From positions 62,001 through 126,000 of the forward strand of contig NZ_BAYB01000030.1 in assembly GCF_000685035.1 (NCBI RefSeq): DNA of 64,000 nucleotides. Direction: 5' to 3'. The notes below the pieces were generated by a model. It worked only from the letters and a program-made list of their open reading frames with translations. It did no database searches and had not been told where the DNA came from. Positions within the stretch are counted from its first letter, which is position 1. Every line of letters begins with the position of its first letter. The stretch comes from Paraburkholderia ferrariae NBRC 106233. Lineage in GTDB: Bacteria > Pseudomonadota > Gammaproteobacteria > Burkholderiales > Burkholderiaceae. A program made the position numbers and the translations under genes. Positions 37,450-46,539 of this stretch are shown piece by piece.

Positions 37450-38000
37450 AGACCCGGCTGATCTACGTGATGGGGCCGTCGGGCGCGGGCAAGGACTCGC
37501 TGCTCGGGTTCGCCCGGGCGCGGCTCGCGGCTGAAGGTGTGGTGTTCGCGCATCGCTACATCACGCGCGTGGAAAGCGGCGGCGAGAACCATATCGCGCT
37601 CACCGAGCCCGAGTTCGAGGCGCGCTCGCGCGCCGGCCTCTTTGCGCTGCAATGGCGCAGCCACGCGCTGCGCTATGGGGTGGGCGTGGAGATCGACCAG
37701 TGGCTCGCGCTGGGCTGCACGATTGTCGTGAACGGCTCGCGCGCCTACGTGAGCGAAGCCCTCGCGCGCTACCCGCAGATGGCGCTCGTGCATGTCGAAG
37801 CCGCGCATTCGGTGCTGGCGGCGCGCCTCGCCTCGCGCGGGCGCGAGACGCCCGGGCAGATCGCGGCACGGCTCGCGCGCCAGGCGCCGTTCGAGGTGCC
37901 GGCGGCCGCGAGCATCACGCGCATCGACAATTCCGGGCGTCTGGAGGATGCGGGCGAGGCCTTTGTCGAGGTGGTGCGCCGCGTGGCCGCCTCCCGCTGA
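37446..38000 (+). CDS. phnN: Ribose 1,5-bisphosphokinase
   Basis: Kinase of 184 residues that makes PRPP from ribose 1,5-bisphosphate, the last step of phosphonate breakdown by C-P lyase. It has a guanylate-kinase-like fold with Walker A GPSGAGKDS at residues 10-18, RYITR and a conserved GENH segment. Its ATG overlaps the DUF1045 stop. It ends the phnF-DUF1045-phnN operon. Confidence 0.95.
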   Translation: MKTRLIYVMGPSGAGKDSLLGFARARLAAEGVVFAHRYITRVESGGENHIALTEPEFEARSRAGLFALQWRSHALRYGVGVEIDQWLALGCTIVVNGSRAYVSEALARYPQMALVHVEAAHSVLAARLASRGRETPGQIAARLARQAPFEVPAAASITRIDNSGRLEDAGEAFVEVVRRVAASR

Positions 38001-38060
38001 GCGCGGGTTCGAAGGGCGCGCGCGGCTTCTGCAGCGCTTGCGGCGGGGGCCGGCGAAACC

Positions 38061-38885
38061 TCAGGTTCTGCGCGCCACCATGCCGGAAACGCGCTGCGCG
38101 GCTTGCAGGAGCGGGTCGAGGAAGGTCTTGACCATCTGCTTCGCGGAGGTCCGCTGTGCATTGCCGCTGATGTTCATCGCCGCGATCACGCGGCCCTGGC
38201 GGTTGCGGATGGGCGCCGAAATCGAAATCAGGCCGCCCTCCAGTTCCTGATCCACGATCGCCCAGCCCTGCTGGCGCACCTGGGCGATGATCTTCTTCAG
38301 CTCGTCCTTGTCGGTGACGGTGCGCGGCGTGTGCGCGTAGAGCGGCGTGGCGCCGAGCGTGGCGTCGAGCGCGTCTTCGTCGAGCGCCGAAAGCAGCACG
38401 CGCCCCATCGACGTGCAATAGGCCGGCAGGCGGCTGCCGATGGAGAGATTGATCGTCATGATCTTGTGCGTGGGCACGCGCAGCACGTAGACGATTTCGG
38501 TGCGGTCGAGCACGGCTGCCGAGCAGCTTTCGTGCACCTGCCCCGAAAGCTCTTCCATGATCGGTTCGGCGAGATTCCAGAACGGCATCGACGTGAGATA
38601 GGCGAAGCCCAGGTCGAGAATCTTCGGCGTGAGGCGAAAGAGCCGCCCTTCGGCCTCCACGTAGCCGAGCGTCTGGAGCGTGAGCAGGATGCGGCGCGCG
38701 CCGGCGCGCGTGAGGCCGGTGGCGGCGGCAACGTCGGTGAGCGTCTGCTCGGGGTGCTCGGCGTTGAAGGCCCGGATCACCGAAAGGCCGCGGGCGAACG
38801 ACTGCACGTAGGAGTCGCCCGGCTTGTCCGGGATCTCCTGCTGCTCGGCGGAACGGTCGGGCGAGGCACTGGATGCGGAGGTCAT
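38061..38885 (-). CDS. IclR-family transcriptional regulator
   Basis: Regulator of 274 residues. An IclR winged helix-turn-helix spans about residues 28-90 (QTLTDVAAATGLTRAGARRILLTL) and an IclR effector domain the rest. The sequence resembles the PcaR/PobR group controlling aromatic-acid pathways. It is divergent from the hydroxypyruvate isomerase gene and 6 kb from pcaF. The start used is MTSASSAS; upstream extensions are GC-rich and unlikely. Confidence 0.88.
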   Translation of the reverse strand: MTSASSASPDRSAEQQEIPDKPGDSYVQSFARGLSVIRAFNAEHPEQTLTDVAAATGLTRAGARRILLTLQTLGYVEAEGRLFRLTPKILDLGFAYLTSMPFWNLAEPIMEELSGQVHESCSAAVLDRTEIVYVLRVPTHKIMTINLSIGSRLPAYCTSMGRVLLSALDEDALDATLGATPLYAHTPRTVTDKDELKKIIAQVRQQGWAIVDQELEGGLISISAPIRNRQGRVIAAMNISGNAQRTSAKQMVKTFLDPLLQAAQRVSGMVARRT

Positions 38886-39129
38886 GGGCGTCGGAATGGG
38901 GCGGGCGGCCGCGCGTAAGGAACCCATGACGATAGCGCAAGCGACCTGTTTCGCCAACCGCCGCCCGAAACGCCCGGCGCGGCTTTCCGGCCTGCGGCGG
39001 CCGGTCGGGGGCCGGGGCCGGTTTGCGCCCGCGGGCGGACCTGTGTTAAGACCGGGGGAGCGCTGCGGCGGCCTGCCGGCGGCGCTGCTGCGCGCCTCGC
39101 GCGAACCGGTCTGGAAGGAGACGACTGCC

Positions 39130-39918
39130 ATGCCCCGCTTTGCGGCCAATCTGACGATGATGTACCCCGAACACGCGTTCCCGGACCGTATCGCGGCGGC
39201 GGCGCGCGACGGCTTTGCCGCGGCCGAATGCCTGTTCCCCTACGAACTGCCGGCGGCCGAACTGAAAGCGCGCCTGGACGCGAGCGGCGTCGAACTGGTG
39301 CTCTTCAACGCGCCGCCCGGGAACTGGGCGGCAGGCGAGCGCGGCCTTGCTTCGCTGCCGGGACGCGAGGACGAATTCCGCCACGGCATCGACCGCGCGC
39401 TGGAATATGCGCGCGTGCTGGGCAACCGGCGCCTGCACGTCATGGCCGGCCTGCGCGCGCCGGACACGGCGCCCGAGGTTCAGCGCGAACTCTATCTGCG
39501 CAATCTCGCATGGGCGGCGCAGGCGGCCGCGACGGCGGGCGTGACGATCCTGATCGAGCCGATCAACCCGCGCGACATGCCGGGCTACCTGCTGAACCGC
39601 CAGGACGACGCACAGGCGATACGCGCGGAACTCGGCGAGCCCAACCTGCGCGTGCAGTTCGACTGCTACCACTGCCAGATCGTGGAGGGGGACCTCGCGA
39701 CGAAGCTGCGGCGCGACATCGGCGGGATCGGGCACGTGCAGATTGCCGGCGTGCCCGGGCGGCACGAGCCGGATACCGGCGAGCTCAACTATCCGTATCT
39801 CTTCGCGCTGCTGGACGAACTGGGCTACGACGGCTGGATCGGCTGCGAATACCGGCCGCGCGGGGCGACTTCGGCGGGCCTGGAATGGCTAAAGCCTTAT
39901 TTACCGCAACGGCTTTGA
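39130..39918 (+). CDS. Hydroxypyruvate isomerase-family protein
   Basis: TIM-barrel isomerase of 262 residues. The metal-binding glutamates are in LIEPINPRDMPGY and GCEYRPRG, as in Hyi and OtnI. It interconverts hydroxypyruvate and tartronate semialdehyde, or acts on the related 2-oxo-tetronate. There is no gcl or glxR beside it, so which applies is open. GGAGACG precedes the ATG. Confidence 0.86.
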   Translation: MPRFAANLTMMYPEHAFPDRIAAAARDGFAAAECLFPYELPAAELKARLDASGVELVLFNAPPGNWAAGERGLASLPGREDEFRHGIDRALEYARVLGNRRLHVMAGLRAPDTAPEVQRELYLRNLAWAAQAAATAGVTILIEPINPRDMPGYLLNRQDDAQAIRAELGEPNLRVQFDCYHCQIVEGDLATKLRRDIGGIGHVQIAGVPGRHEPDTGELNYPYLFALLDELGYDGWIGCEYRPRGATSAGLEWLKPYLPQRL

Positions 39919-40260
39919 TCTGGATTAATGGTTATCTTTAAATAATAAAAAATCCGCAATTCGCTTGATAGGCGGCAGTATCGGGCGAATTGAATATTGA
40001 CGTGAATAGTCGAATTCATTCCCGGCTTCCATTCGAGTGGCCGCTTCTCCTCTGCGTAATTCGTTAGAAAGATAATTGCGTCCTTCGGCCGCGCCCCTGC
40101 GCGCAATATCGGCCGGGACTCTTTAACGAAGATCAAATTTTCCAATTGGGTCTTTCCGTAAAATTGCGCCGAATACGATACGGGTGCATTTTGCGTGGCC
40201 TTATTCGCCATGCGGATGCGTTAGGGCGTCCAGGACGATTTAACGGAAAGACGGGCAACT
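39919..40260. other. AT-rich upstream region of cyoABCD
   Basis: About 340 bases lacking a gene and clearly richer in A/T than the flanking operons. It must hold the cyo promoter. The first 60 bases contain long A/T runs. No oxygen-regulator box (FNR- or ArcA-type) was recognised with confidence. Confidence 0.5.
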
Positions 40261-41157
40261 ATGAAAGACAGAAAAGCCTTGAGAAGGTGGCTCATCCCCC
40301 TCGGCAGCGGCGTGGCCGTTTCGCTTGCAGGGTGCAGCGGGAATTTCGCGCTGCTCGACCCGAAGGGCAGCGTAGGCGCTGCGGAGAAGTCGCTCATCGC
40401 CACGGCAACGGGCGCCATGCTGCTGGTCGTGGTGCCCGTGATTCTCCTCACGCTGTTCTTCGCGTGGCGCTATCGAGCGTCGAACCGCCATGCCGTCTAT
40501 GCGCCCAAATGGGCGCATTCCACGGCCATCGAAGTCGTGGTGTGGACCATTCCCGCCATCATCATCCTCTTCCTCGGCGTTCTCACGTGGAAGACCACGC
40601 ACGAGCTCGATCCCTACAAGCCGCTCGAGTCGAACGTGAAGCCCATCAACGTCGAAGTGGTCGCGCTCGACTGGAAGTGGCTCTTCATCTACCCGGACCT
40701 CGGCATCGCCACGGTGAACCAGCTGGCCGTGCCGGTGGGCACGCCGGTCAACTTCCGCATCACGTCCGATTCGGTGATGAACTCGTTCTTCATCCCGCAA
40801 TTGGGCACGCAGGTGTACGCCATGGCCGGCATGCAGACGCGCCTGCATCTGATCGCCGACGAGGCGGGCACCTTCGAAGGTCTCTCGTCGAACTACAGCG
40901 GCAAGGGCTTTTCGGACATGCGGTTCCGCACCCTCGCCACGAGCCAGAGCGACTTCGATGCGTGGGTCCGCAAGGTCAAGGCTTCGTCCACGGCGCTCAG
41001 CATGGACGAGTACGCCAGCGTCGCGCAGCCCACCGAGAAGGCGCCGGTCGCGTACTTCTCGACGGTCGATCCGAAGCTCTTCAACAACATCATCGCGAAG
41101 TACAACAACGGCCACGTCACGGACTTCTCCGATCCGTCGTGCGTGACGAAGGGGTAA
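40261..41157 (+). CDS. cyoA: Cytochrome o ubiquinol oxidase subunit II
   Basis: Quinol oxidase subunit of 298 residues in the inner membrane. It has a lipoprotein signal peptide (SLAGCSG), two membrane segments (about residues 42-65 and 85-105) and a periplasmic cupredoxin domain. The CuA ligands of cytochrome c oxidases are missing, as expected for a quinol oxidase. First gene of cyoABCD. Confidence 0.96.
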   Translation: MKDRKALRRWLIPLGSGVAVSLAGCSGNFALLDPKGSVGAAEKSLIATATGAMLLVVVPVILLTLFFAWRYRASNRHAVYAPKWAHSTAIEVVVWTIPAIIILFLGVLTWKTTHELDPYKPLESNVKPINVEVVALDWKWLFIYPDLGIATVNQLAVPVGTPVNFRITSDSVMNSFFIPQLGTQVYAMAGMQTRLHLIADEAGTFEGLSSNYSGKGFSDMRFRTLATSQSDFDAWVRKVKASSTALSMDEYASVAQPTEKAPVAYFSTVDPKLFNNIIAKYNNGHVTDFSDPSCVTKG

Positions 41158-41169
41158 AGGGTAAGAGTC

Positions 41170-43179
41170 ATGTTCGGAAATCTCACATTAGGCGCGATTC
41201 CATTCGATCAGCCGATCATCATGGGCGCCGCGGCGTTCATGGCGCTGATCGTTGTCGCGGTGCTCGGTCTCGTGACCGTCACCGGCAAGTGGAAAACCAT
41301 CTGGAACGACTGGCTCACGAGCGTCGATCACAAGCGCATCGGCGTGATGTACATCGTCGTGGCCGTGCTCATGCTCGTGCGCGGCTTTGCCGACGCGGTG
41401 ATGATGCGCATCCAGCAGGCAATCGCCCTCAATTCGCCCGGCTACCTGCCGCCGCATCACTACGACCAGATCTTCACGGCGCACGGCGTCATCATGATCT
41501 TCTTCATGGCGATGGCGCTCATGGTGGGCCTCTTCAACCTCGTGGTGCCGCTGCAGATCGGCGCGCGCGACGTGGCCTTCCCGTTCCTCAACTCGCTCTC
41601 GTTCTGGATGACGGCGATCAGTGCGATCCTGATCAACCTGTCGCTCGTGATCGGCGAGTTCGCGCAGGTGGGCTGGCTCGCCTATCCGCCGCTTTCCGAG
41701 CTGCAGTTCAGCCCGGGCGTGGGGGTGGACTACTACATCTGGTCGCTGCAGCTTTCGGGGGTGGGCACGCTCATCACCGGCGTGAACTTCTTCGTGACGA
41801 TCATCAAGATGCGCGCGCCGGGCATGACCCTCATGAAGATGCCGGTGTTCACGTGGACGGCGCTCTGCTCGAACGTGCTCATCATGGCCACGTTCCCCAT
41901 TCTCACGATCTCGCTCGCGCTGCTGGGCCTCGACCGTTACGTGGGCACGCACTTCTTCACGAACGACGGCGGCGGCAACCCCATGCTGTACCTGAACCTG
42001 ATCTGGGCGTGGGGCCACCCCGAGGTGTACATCCTCGTGCTGCCCGCGTTCGGCATCTATTCGGAGGTCATGGCCACGTTCTCGAAGAAGCCGCTGTTCG
42101 GCTACAAGACGATGGTCTACGCCTCGTGCGCCATCATGATCCTCGCGTTCCTCGTGTGGGCGCACCACTTCTTCACGATGGGATCGGGTGCCGACGTCAA
42201 CTCGTTTTTCGGCATCATGACCATGGTCATCGCGATCCCGACGGGCGTGAAGATCTTCAACTGGCTGTTCACGATGTACCGCGGCCGCGTTCATTTCACG
42301 GCGCCCGTGCTCTGGACGATCGGCTTCATGGTCACGTTCTCGATCGGCGGCATGACCGGCGTGATGATGGCGATTCCGGGCGCGGACTTCGTGCTGCACA
42401 ACTCGCTCTTCCTCGTTGCGCACTTCCATAACGCGATCATCGGCGGCGTGGTGTTCGGCTACCTCGCGGGCGTGCACTACTGGTTCCCGAAGGTGTTCGG
42501 CATCAAGCCGAACGAGAAGCTCGGCAAGGCTTCGTTCTGGTGCTGGTTCGTGGGCTTCTATGTGGCCTTCGTGCCGATCTACGTGCTGGGCTTCATGGGC
42601 ATGACGCGGCGGACCAATCACTACTACACGCCCGAATGGCAGCCGTGGCTGATCGTGGCCGCGGTCGGCGTGGCGATCATCGCGCTCGGCGTGGTATTCC
42701 AGGTGCTGCAGTGGGTGGTGGCGTTCGCGAACCGCAACAAGGCCGAATGCCGCGACGTGACCGGCGACCCGTGGGATGGCCGCACGCTCGAATGGGCCAC
42801 TTCTTCGCCGCCGCCCGTCTATAACTTCGCGGTGCTGCCGCAGGTGAGCGACATCGACGCCTTCACGCACATGAAGGAAACCGGCCAGGGCCTCGGCCTT
42901 GCCGACCAGTACAGCGATATCCATATGCCGTCGAACACGTCCGCGGGCTTCTTCGTGGGCATGTTCGCCCTGGTGCTGGGCTTTGCGGGCATATGGCACA
43001 TCACGTGGCTCGCCGTGGCGGCATTCGTGGCCATCGTGCTGACGATCGCGCTGCGCAGCTTTGGCGACAACGACGGCTACTACATTCCGGCAGCCCGGGT
43101 ACGCGAGATCGAGGAACAGCGCCATGGCGCGGCTGTCCCCGTGAATCGTCGCGATCTGGTCGCCGAGGAGGCTTACTGA
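41170..43179 (+). CDS. cyoB: Cytochrome o ubiquinol oxidase subunit I
   Basis: Catalytic heme-copper subunit of 669 residues. Heme and CuB ligands are seen in FTAHGVIMIF, WGHPEVYILV (His-Tyr crosslink site), WAHHFFTMGSG and VAHFHNAIIGG. It reduces oxygen to water and pumps protons. Its stop overlaps the cyoC start by one base. Confidence 0.98.
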   Translation: MFGNLTLGAIPFDQPIIMGAAAFMALIVVAVLGLVTVTGKWKTIWNDWLTSVDHKRIGVMYIVVAVLMLVRGFADAVMMRIQQAIALNSPGYLPPHHYDQIFTAHGVIMIFFMAMALMVGLFNLVVPLQIGARDVAFPFLNSLSFWMTAISAILINLSLVIGEFAQVGWLAYPPLSELQFSPGVGVDYYIWSLQLSGVGTLITGVNFFVTIIKMRAPGMTLMKMPVFTWTALCSNVLIMATFPILTISLALLGLDRYVGTHFFTNDGGGNPMLYLNLIWAWGHPEVYILVLPAFGIYSEVMATFSKKPLFGYKTMVYASCAIMILAFLVWAHHFFTMGSGADVNSFFGIMTMVIAIPTGVKIFNWLFTMYRGRVHFTAPVLWTIGFMVTFSIGGMTGVMMAIPGADFVLHNSLFLVAHFHNAIIGGVVFGYLAGVHYWFPKVFGIKPNEKLGKASFWCWFVGFYVAFVPIYVLGFMGMTRRTNHYYTPEWQPWLIVAAVGVAIIALGVVFQVLQWVVAFANRNKAECRDVTGDPWDGRTLEWATSSPPPVYNFAVLPQVSDIDAFTHMKETGQGLGLADQYSDIHMPSNTSAGFFVGMFALVLGFAGIWHITWLAVAAFVAIVLTIALRSFGDNDGYYIPAARVREIEEQRHGAAVPVNRRDLVAEEAY

Positions 43180-43790
43180 TGTTGCAGAAAACCCATACGG
43201 CGAACCTCGCCGACTTCGAGCACCACGACCACCCGCCGTCGAATTCGGTATTCGGCTTCTGGGTGTACCTGATGACCGACTGCGTGCTGTTCGCGTCGCT
43301 CTTCGCCACGTTCGGCGTGCTGGGGCACCAGTTCGCGGGCGGCCCCACGGGCCGCGACCTGTTCGATATCCCGGGCGTGGCGATCGAAACCGCGGTGCTG
43401 CTGCTTTCCAGCATCACCTACGGCTTCGCGATGCTCGACGCGAACCGGCGCAAGTCGGGCGGCACGCTCCGCTGGCTCGCGGTCACCTTCGTGCTGGGCG
43501 TGGTCTTTCTCGTTTTCGAGCTGCGCGAGTTCTCGCATCTGATCGAAGAGGGCGCGGGCCCGCAGCGCAGCGCGTTCCTCTCGTCGTTCTTCACGCTCGT
43601 TGCCACGCACGGCCTGCACGTGTTCTTCGGCCTCGTCTGGATGATCGTGATGATGATTCACGTGATCCGCAAGCCGGAACTGGGCGAGAAGGAACTGCGC
43701 GGGCTCACCTGCCTGAGCCTCTTCTGGCACTTCCTCGATGTCGTGTGGATCTGCGTGTTTACCTTTGTCTATCTCGGGAGCGTGCTCTAA
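43179..43790 (+). CDS. cyoC: Cytochrome o ubiquinol oxidase subunit III
   Basis: Membrane subunit of 203 residues with five hydrophobic segments. SVFGFWVYLMTDCVLFASLFATF is the family start and LVATHGLHVFFGLVWM is conserved. It is coupled to cyoB by start-stop overlap and directly abuts cyoD. Confidence 0.96.
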   Translation: MLQKTHTANLADFEHHDHPPSNSVFGFWVYLMTDCVLFASLFATFGVLGHQFAGGPTGRDLFDIPGVAIETAVLLLSSITYGFAMLDANRRKSGGTLRWLAVTFVLGVVFLVFELREFSHLIEEGAGPQRSAFLSSFFTLVATHGLHVFFGLVWMIVMMIHVIRKPELGEKELRGLTCLSLFWHFLDVVWICVFTFVYLGSVL

Positions 43791-44132
43791 ATGGCTCATT
43801 CTCATTCGCAGGCCGAGGGCGGCGATCATGGCGTCCACGGCACCTTCGGCAGCTATGCCGCGGGCTTCATTCTTTCCGTGATCCTCACCGCGGGCGCCTT
43901 CGGCATCGTGCTGCACGGCACGTTCGAACCCGGCACCGCGATGGCGGTGCTCGCCGTGCTGGCCTTCGTGCAGGTGGTCGTGCATCTGGTGTTCTTCCTG
44001 CATCTGAATGCGTCCGCCGGGCAGGGATGGAACGTGATGTCGCTGGCCTATACGGTGCTGGCCGCGGCCTTTCTCATCTTCGGCACGATGTGGGTCATGC
44101 ATAACGTCAGCATGAATATGATGTCGCGTTAA
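43791..44132 (+). CDS. cyoD: Cytochrome o ubiquinol oxidase subunit IV
   Basis: Membrane subunit of 113 residues with three hydrophobic segments; HGTFGSYAAGFILSVILTA and VVHLVFFLHLN match CyoD. It starts at the base after the cyoC stop. No cyoE (heme O synthase) follows before the terminator, so heme O must be made by an enzyme encoded elsewhere. Confidence 0.95.
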   Translation: MAHSHSQAEGGDHGVHGTFGSYAAGFILSVILTAGAFGIVLHGTFEPGTAMAVLAVLAFVQVVVHLVFFLHLNASAGQGWNVMSLAYTVLAAAFLIFGTMWVMHNVSMNMMSR

Positions 44133-44174
44133 GCGCATCACAGCGGCGAGCCTTCCTGAGCCTGACCGCTAAAA

Positions 44175-44209
44175 CGACAAAGCCCAGGGTCCCGCCCTGG
44201 GCTTTGTCG
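44175..44209. terminator. Hairpin terminator after cyoD
   Basis: A perfect 15-base stem (CGACAAAGCCCAGGG with its complement) around TCCCG. It has AAAA on one side and TTTG in the stem, and lies between cyoD and the end of the convergent DUF3828 gene. Confidence 0.85.
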
Positions 44210-44217
44210 GCAATCTG

Positions 44218-44242
44218 AGCCGACCTGGAGAGGTCGGCTTTT
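44218..44242 (+). terminator. Second terminator hairpin after cyoD
   Basis: A 9-base stem AGCCGACCT / AGGTCGGCT with a GGAG loop, followed by TTTT. It stands in tandem just past the first hairpin and would back it up on the plus strand. Confidence 0.75.
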
Positions 44243-44261
44243 CTTCTGGTTTCCGTAGAGA

Positions 44262-44726
44262 TTAGTTGTAGGCCCAGGTGTCGTCGACCTTCACGATCTT
44301 CCAGGCTCCCTGTTCGTTGCGTAGAAACACCAGGACGCTTGTCTTGTCTTTCGAACCGAATGTAACCGGTACAACCGTGACATCGCCGAGCGTGATCGGA
44401 GGCTGTGCTGCAACATGCGTGGCCCAGTCGCGCGGATCGTAGTCCTGAACTTTCAGGAAGTAGTCCACGCCTTGTGGCGGTCCCCCGCGACTGTATTCAT
44501 CTTTCAGTCGATCGACAGTCCGTTGTGCAACGTAGTTGTATATCGCTGGCTCACGCAGCGGGGCCGTCTGGTCATTGTCGTGCTTGAAGAACCACTGATA
44601 GAACGTGGTCACGAATGCATCTGGCGCAGCTTCGGCATTCCCGGCATGGGCCTGGAGCGAGATGGCAAGACAAAGGCAGAGCGACATCCAGATGGCTGCG
44701 AAAAGCGATCGGGCATCGTACCTCAT
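44262..44726 (-). CDS. DUF3828 periplasmic protein (possible immunity protein)
   Basis: Protein of 154 residues. A signal peptide of about 29 residues ends QAHA. The mature part has the DUF3828 pattern: FYQWFF, then VDYFLKVQDYDPRDW, GDVTVVPVTFGS, and WKIVKVDDTW at the C-terminus. It starts 8 bases after the stop of a CHAP-like gene on the same strand. Exported partners of amidase toxins often lie in this position, so an immunity role is inferred; a solitary DUF3828 lipoprotein is the alternative. Confidence 0.72.
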   Translation of the reverse strand: MRYDARSLFAAIWMSLCLCLAISLQAHAGNAEAAPDAFVTTFYQWFFKHDNDQTAPLREPAIYNYVAQRTVDRLKDEYSRGGPPQGVDYFLKVQDYDPRDWATHVAAQPPITLGDVTVVPVTFGSKDKTSVLVFLRNEQGAWKIVKVDDTWAYN

Positions 44727-44734
44727 GGGGCTCC

Positions 44735-45097
44735 TCAGTTGTGTCTGTACATTTGCCAGGATGGCTGGGCGGTGCGATAAGCGGGGCCCGGATAAAAGCC
44801 GTTGTGCTGCCGGAAATCGGAAATCCAGATGTTTCCGTTGTAGATGGCCATATGCCCGGCAGGGTGCCCAGGCGCAGGTTGAATGACTATGACATCCCCT
44901 CGCTCGGGCGTTCCTGAAGCGCGGGCAAAACCCGCGTTTTCCAGATTCCGTCCGTAGTCCTTCGCATAGTGAGTTCGCGCCAAGTTTATTCCACCGGCTA
45001 CGATTGCTTCGCGGACATATTGAGCGCACCGCCCTTTACTTTCAATATGCGCACGTTGCTCCGCATGATTGGCTGCCGTCGATGGATTCCACGCCAT
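44735..45097 (-). CDS. Putative NlpC/P60- or CHAP-like peptidoglycan amidase
   Basis: Protein of 120 residues. Cys24 in GRCAQYVREAI is at the start of a helix as in NlpC/P60 and CHAP cysteine amidases, GDVIVIQP (67-74) matches the core strand, and His82 in HPAGHMAIYNG is the expected general base; Asp94 is nearby. There is no signal peptide, so it would need delivery (for example by a type VI system) to reach the wall. No secretion genes are in the window. The function is inferred. Confidence 0.68.
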   Translation of the reverse strand: MAWNPSTAANHAEQRAHIESKGRCAQYVREAIVAGGINLARTHYAKDYGRNLENAGFARASGTPERGDVIVIQPAPGHPAGHMAIYNGNIWISDFRQHNGFYPGPAYRTAQPSWQMYRHN

Positions 45098-45266
45098 CTT
45101 TCCTCCCGGGTTGTCTATGGAGGCTAAATCGTAGCAATGGCAGGCACGCGAATGGATAGGAATAGTCAGAAATTCGGGTGCGAACGCTATTTATTTTCGG
45201 CCCCGGGCCGTCCGCTATCGCGCGCTTGACACCCTTCGCGCGAGCCGCCTATCATGCGCATGAAAA

Positions 45267-45300
45267 GTTCGATAAACGATCATGTGTTCATATATCGAAC
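45267..45300. promoter_or_regulatory. PcaR-like operator upstream of pcaF
   Basis: GTTCGATA and TATCGAAC form a perfect 8-base inverted repeat separated by 18 bases, ending 17 bases before the pcaF ATG. The left half continues GTTCGATAAACGATC, very close to the PcaR site GTTCGATAATCGCAC known in Pseudomonas. The regulator is inferred to be an IclR-family PcaR. Confidence 0.65.
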
Positions 45301-45317
45301 AAAACAGGAGGCAGGAC

Positions 45318-46520
45318 ATGAAGGAAGCTTTTCTCTGCGACGCGATTCGCACCCCCATTGGCCGCTATGCGGGCGCGCTTTCGTCGGTGCGTGCCGACGA
45401 CCTGGGCGCCGTGCCGTTGAAGGCGCTGATGGAGCGTAACAAGGAAGTGGACTGGTCGGCGATCGACGACGTGATCTACGGGTGCGCCAATCAGGCAGGC
45501 GAAGACAACCGCAACGTGGCGCGCATGTCGCTGCTGCTCGCGGGCCTGCCGCAAGCCGTGCCGGGAGCCACCGTCAACCGCCTGTGCGGTTCGGGCATGG
45601 ACGCCGTGGGCATTGCCGCGCGCGCCATCAAGTCGGGTGAAGCGGGGCTGATGGTGGCGGGCGGCGTGGAGAGCATGAGCCGCGCGCCGTTCGTCATGGG
45701 CAAGGCCGCGAGCGCCTTCTCGCGCGACGCCGCAATCTACGACACGACCATCGGCTGGCGCTTCGTGAATCCGCTGATGAAGCAGCAGTACGGCGTGGAT
45801 TCGATGCCGGAAACCGGCGAGAACGTCGCGGTGGACTACAACGTGAGCCGCGCGGACCAGGACGCCTTTGCGCTGCGCAGCCAGCAGAAGGCCGCACGCG
45901 CCCAGGCCGACGGCACGCTCGCGCAGGAAATCGTGGCGGTCAGCATCGCGCAGAAGAAGGGCGATCCGGTTGTGGTGTCGCGCGACGAGCATCCGCGCGA
46001 GACGAGCCTCGAGGCGCTCGCGAAGCTCAAGGGCGTGGTGCGCCCGGACGGCTCGGTCACGGCAGGCAACGCCTCGGGCGTCAACGACGGCGCCTGCGCA
46101 CTGCTCCTCGCCGACGCAGAGAACGCGAAGCGCTTCGGCTTGACGCCGCGTGCGCGCGTGCTGGGCATCGCGACGGCGGGCGTGGCGCCGCGCGTGATGG
46201 GCATCGGTCCGGCGCCTGCTTCGCAAAAGCTGCTCGCGCGCCTGAACATGAGCATCGACCAGTTCGACGTGATCGAACTGAACGAGGCATTCGCCTCCCA
46301 GGGCCTGGCCGTGCTGCGCATGCTGGGCGTAGCGGACGACGATCCCCGCGTGAATCCGAACGGCGGCGCCATTGCGCTCGGCCATCCGCTCGGCATGAGC
46401 GGCGCGCGTCTCGTCACGACCGCGATGTACCAGCTCCATCGCACGCAGGGCCGCTATGCGCTGTGCACGATGTGCATTGGCGTGGGCCAGGGCATTGCCA
46501 TCGCAATCGAGCGCATCTAG
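45318..46520 (+). CDS. pcaF: Beta-ketoadipyl-CoA thiolase
   Basis: Thiolase of 400 residues. The nucleophile is Cys90 (NRLCGSGMDA), and His and Cys of the active site are in GGAIALGHPLG and CTMCIGVGQG. It cleaves 3-oxoadipyl-CoA to succinyl-CoA and acetyl-CoA, the last step of the beta-ketoadipate pathway. The start follows CAGGAGG. No other pca genes are adjacent; the operator supports the pcaF assignment over a general acetyl-CoA acetyltransferase. Confidence 0.88.
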   Translation: MKEAFLCDAIRTPIGRYAGALSSVRADDLGAVPLKALMERNKEVDWSAIDDVIYGCANQAGEDNRNVARMSLLLAGLPQAVPGATVNRLCGSGMDAVGIAARAIKSGEAGLMVAGGVESMSRAPFVMGKAASAFSRDAAIYDTTIGWRFVNPLMKQQYGVDSMPETGENVAVDYNVSRADQDAFALRSQQKAARAQADGTLAQEIVAVSIAQKKGDPVVVSRDEHPRETSLEALAKLKGVVRPDGSVTAGNASGVNDGACALLLADAENAKRFGLTPRARVLGIATAGVAPRVMGIGPAPASQKLLARLNMSIDQFDVIELNEAFASQGLAVLRMLGVADDDPRVNPNGGAIALGHPLGMSGARLVTTAMYQLHRTQGRYALCTMCIGVGQGIAIAIERI

Positions 46521-46539
46521 GCGCATAGCGATGCAGTAA

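Noticed and set aside
39897..40211. 104-residue minus-strand frame upstream of cyoA
   Set aside because: It lies in AT-rich promoter DNA and has no domain or ribosome-binding site.
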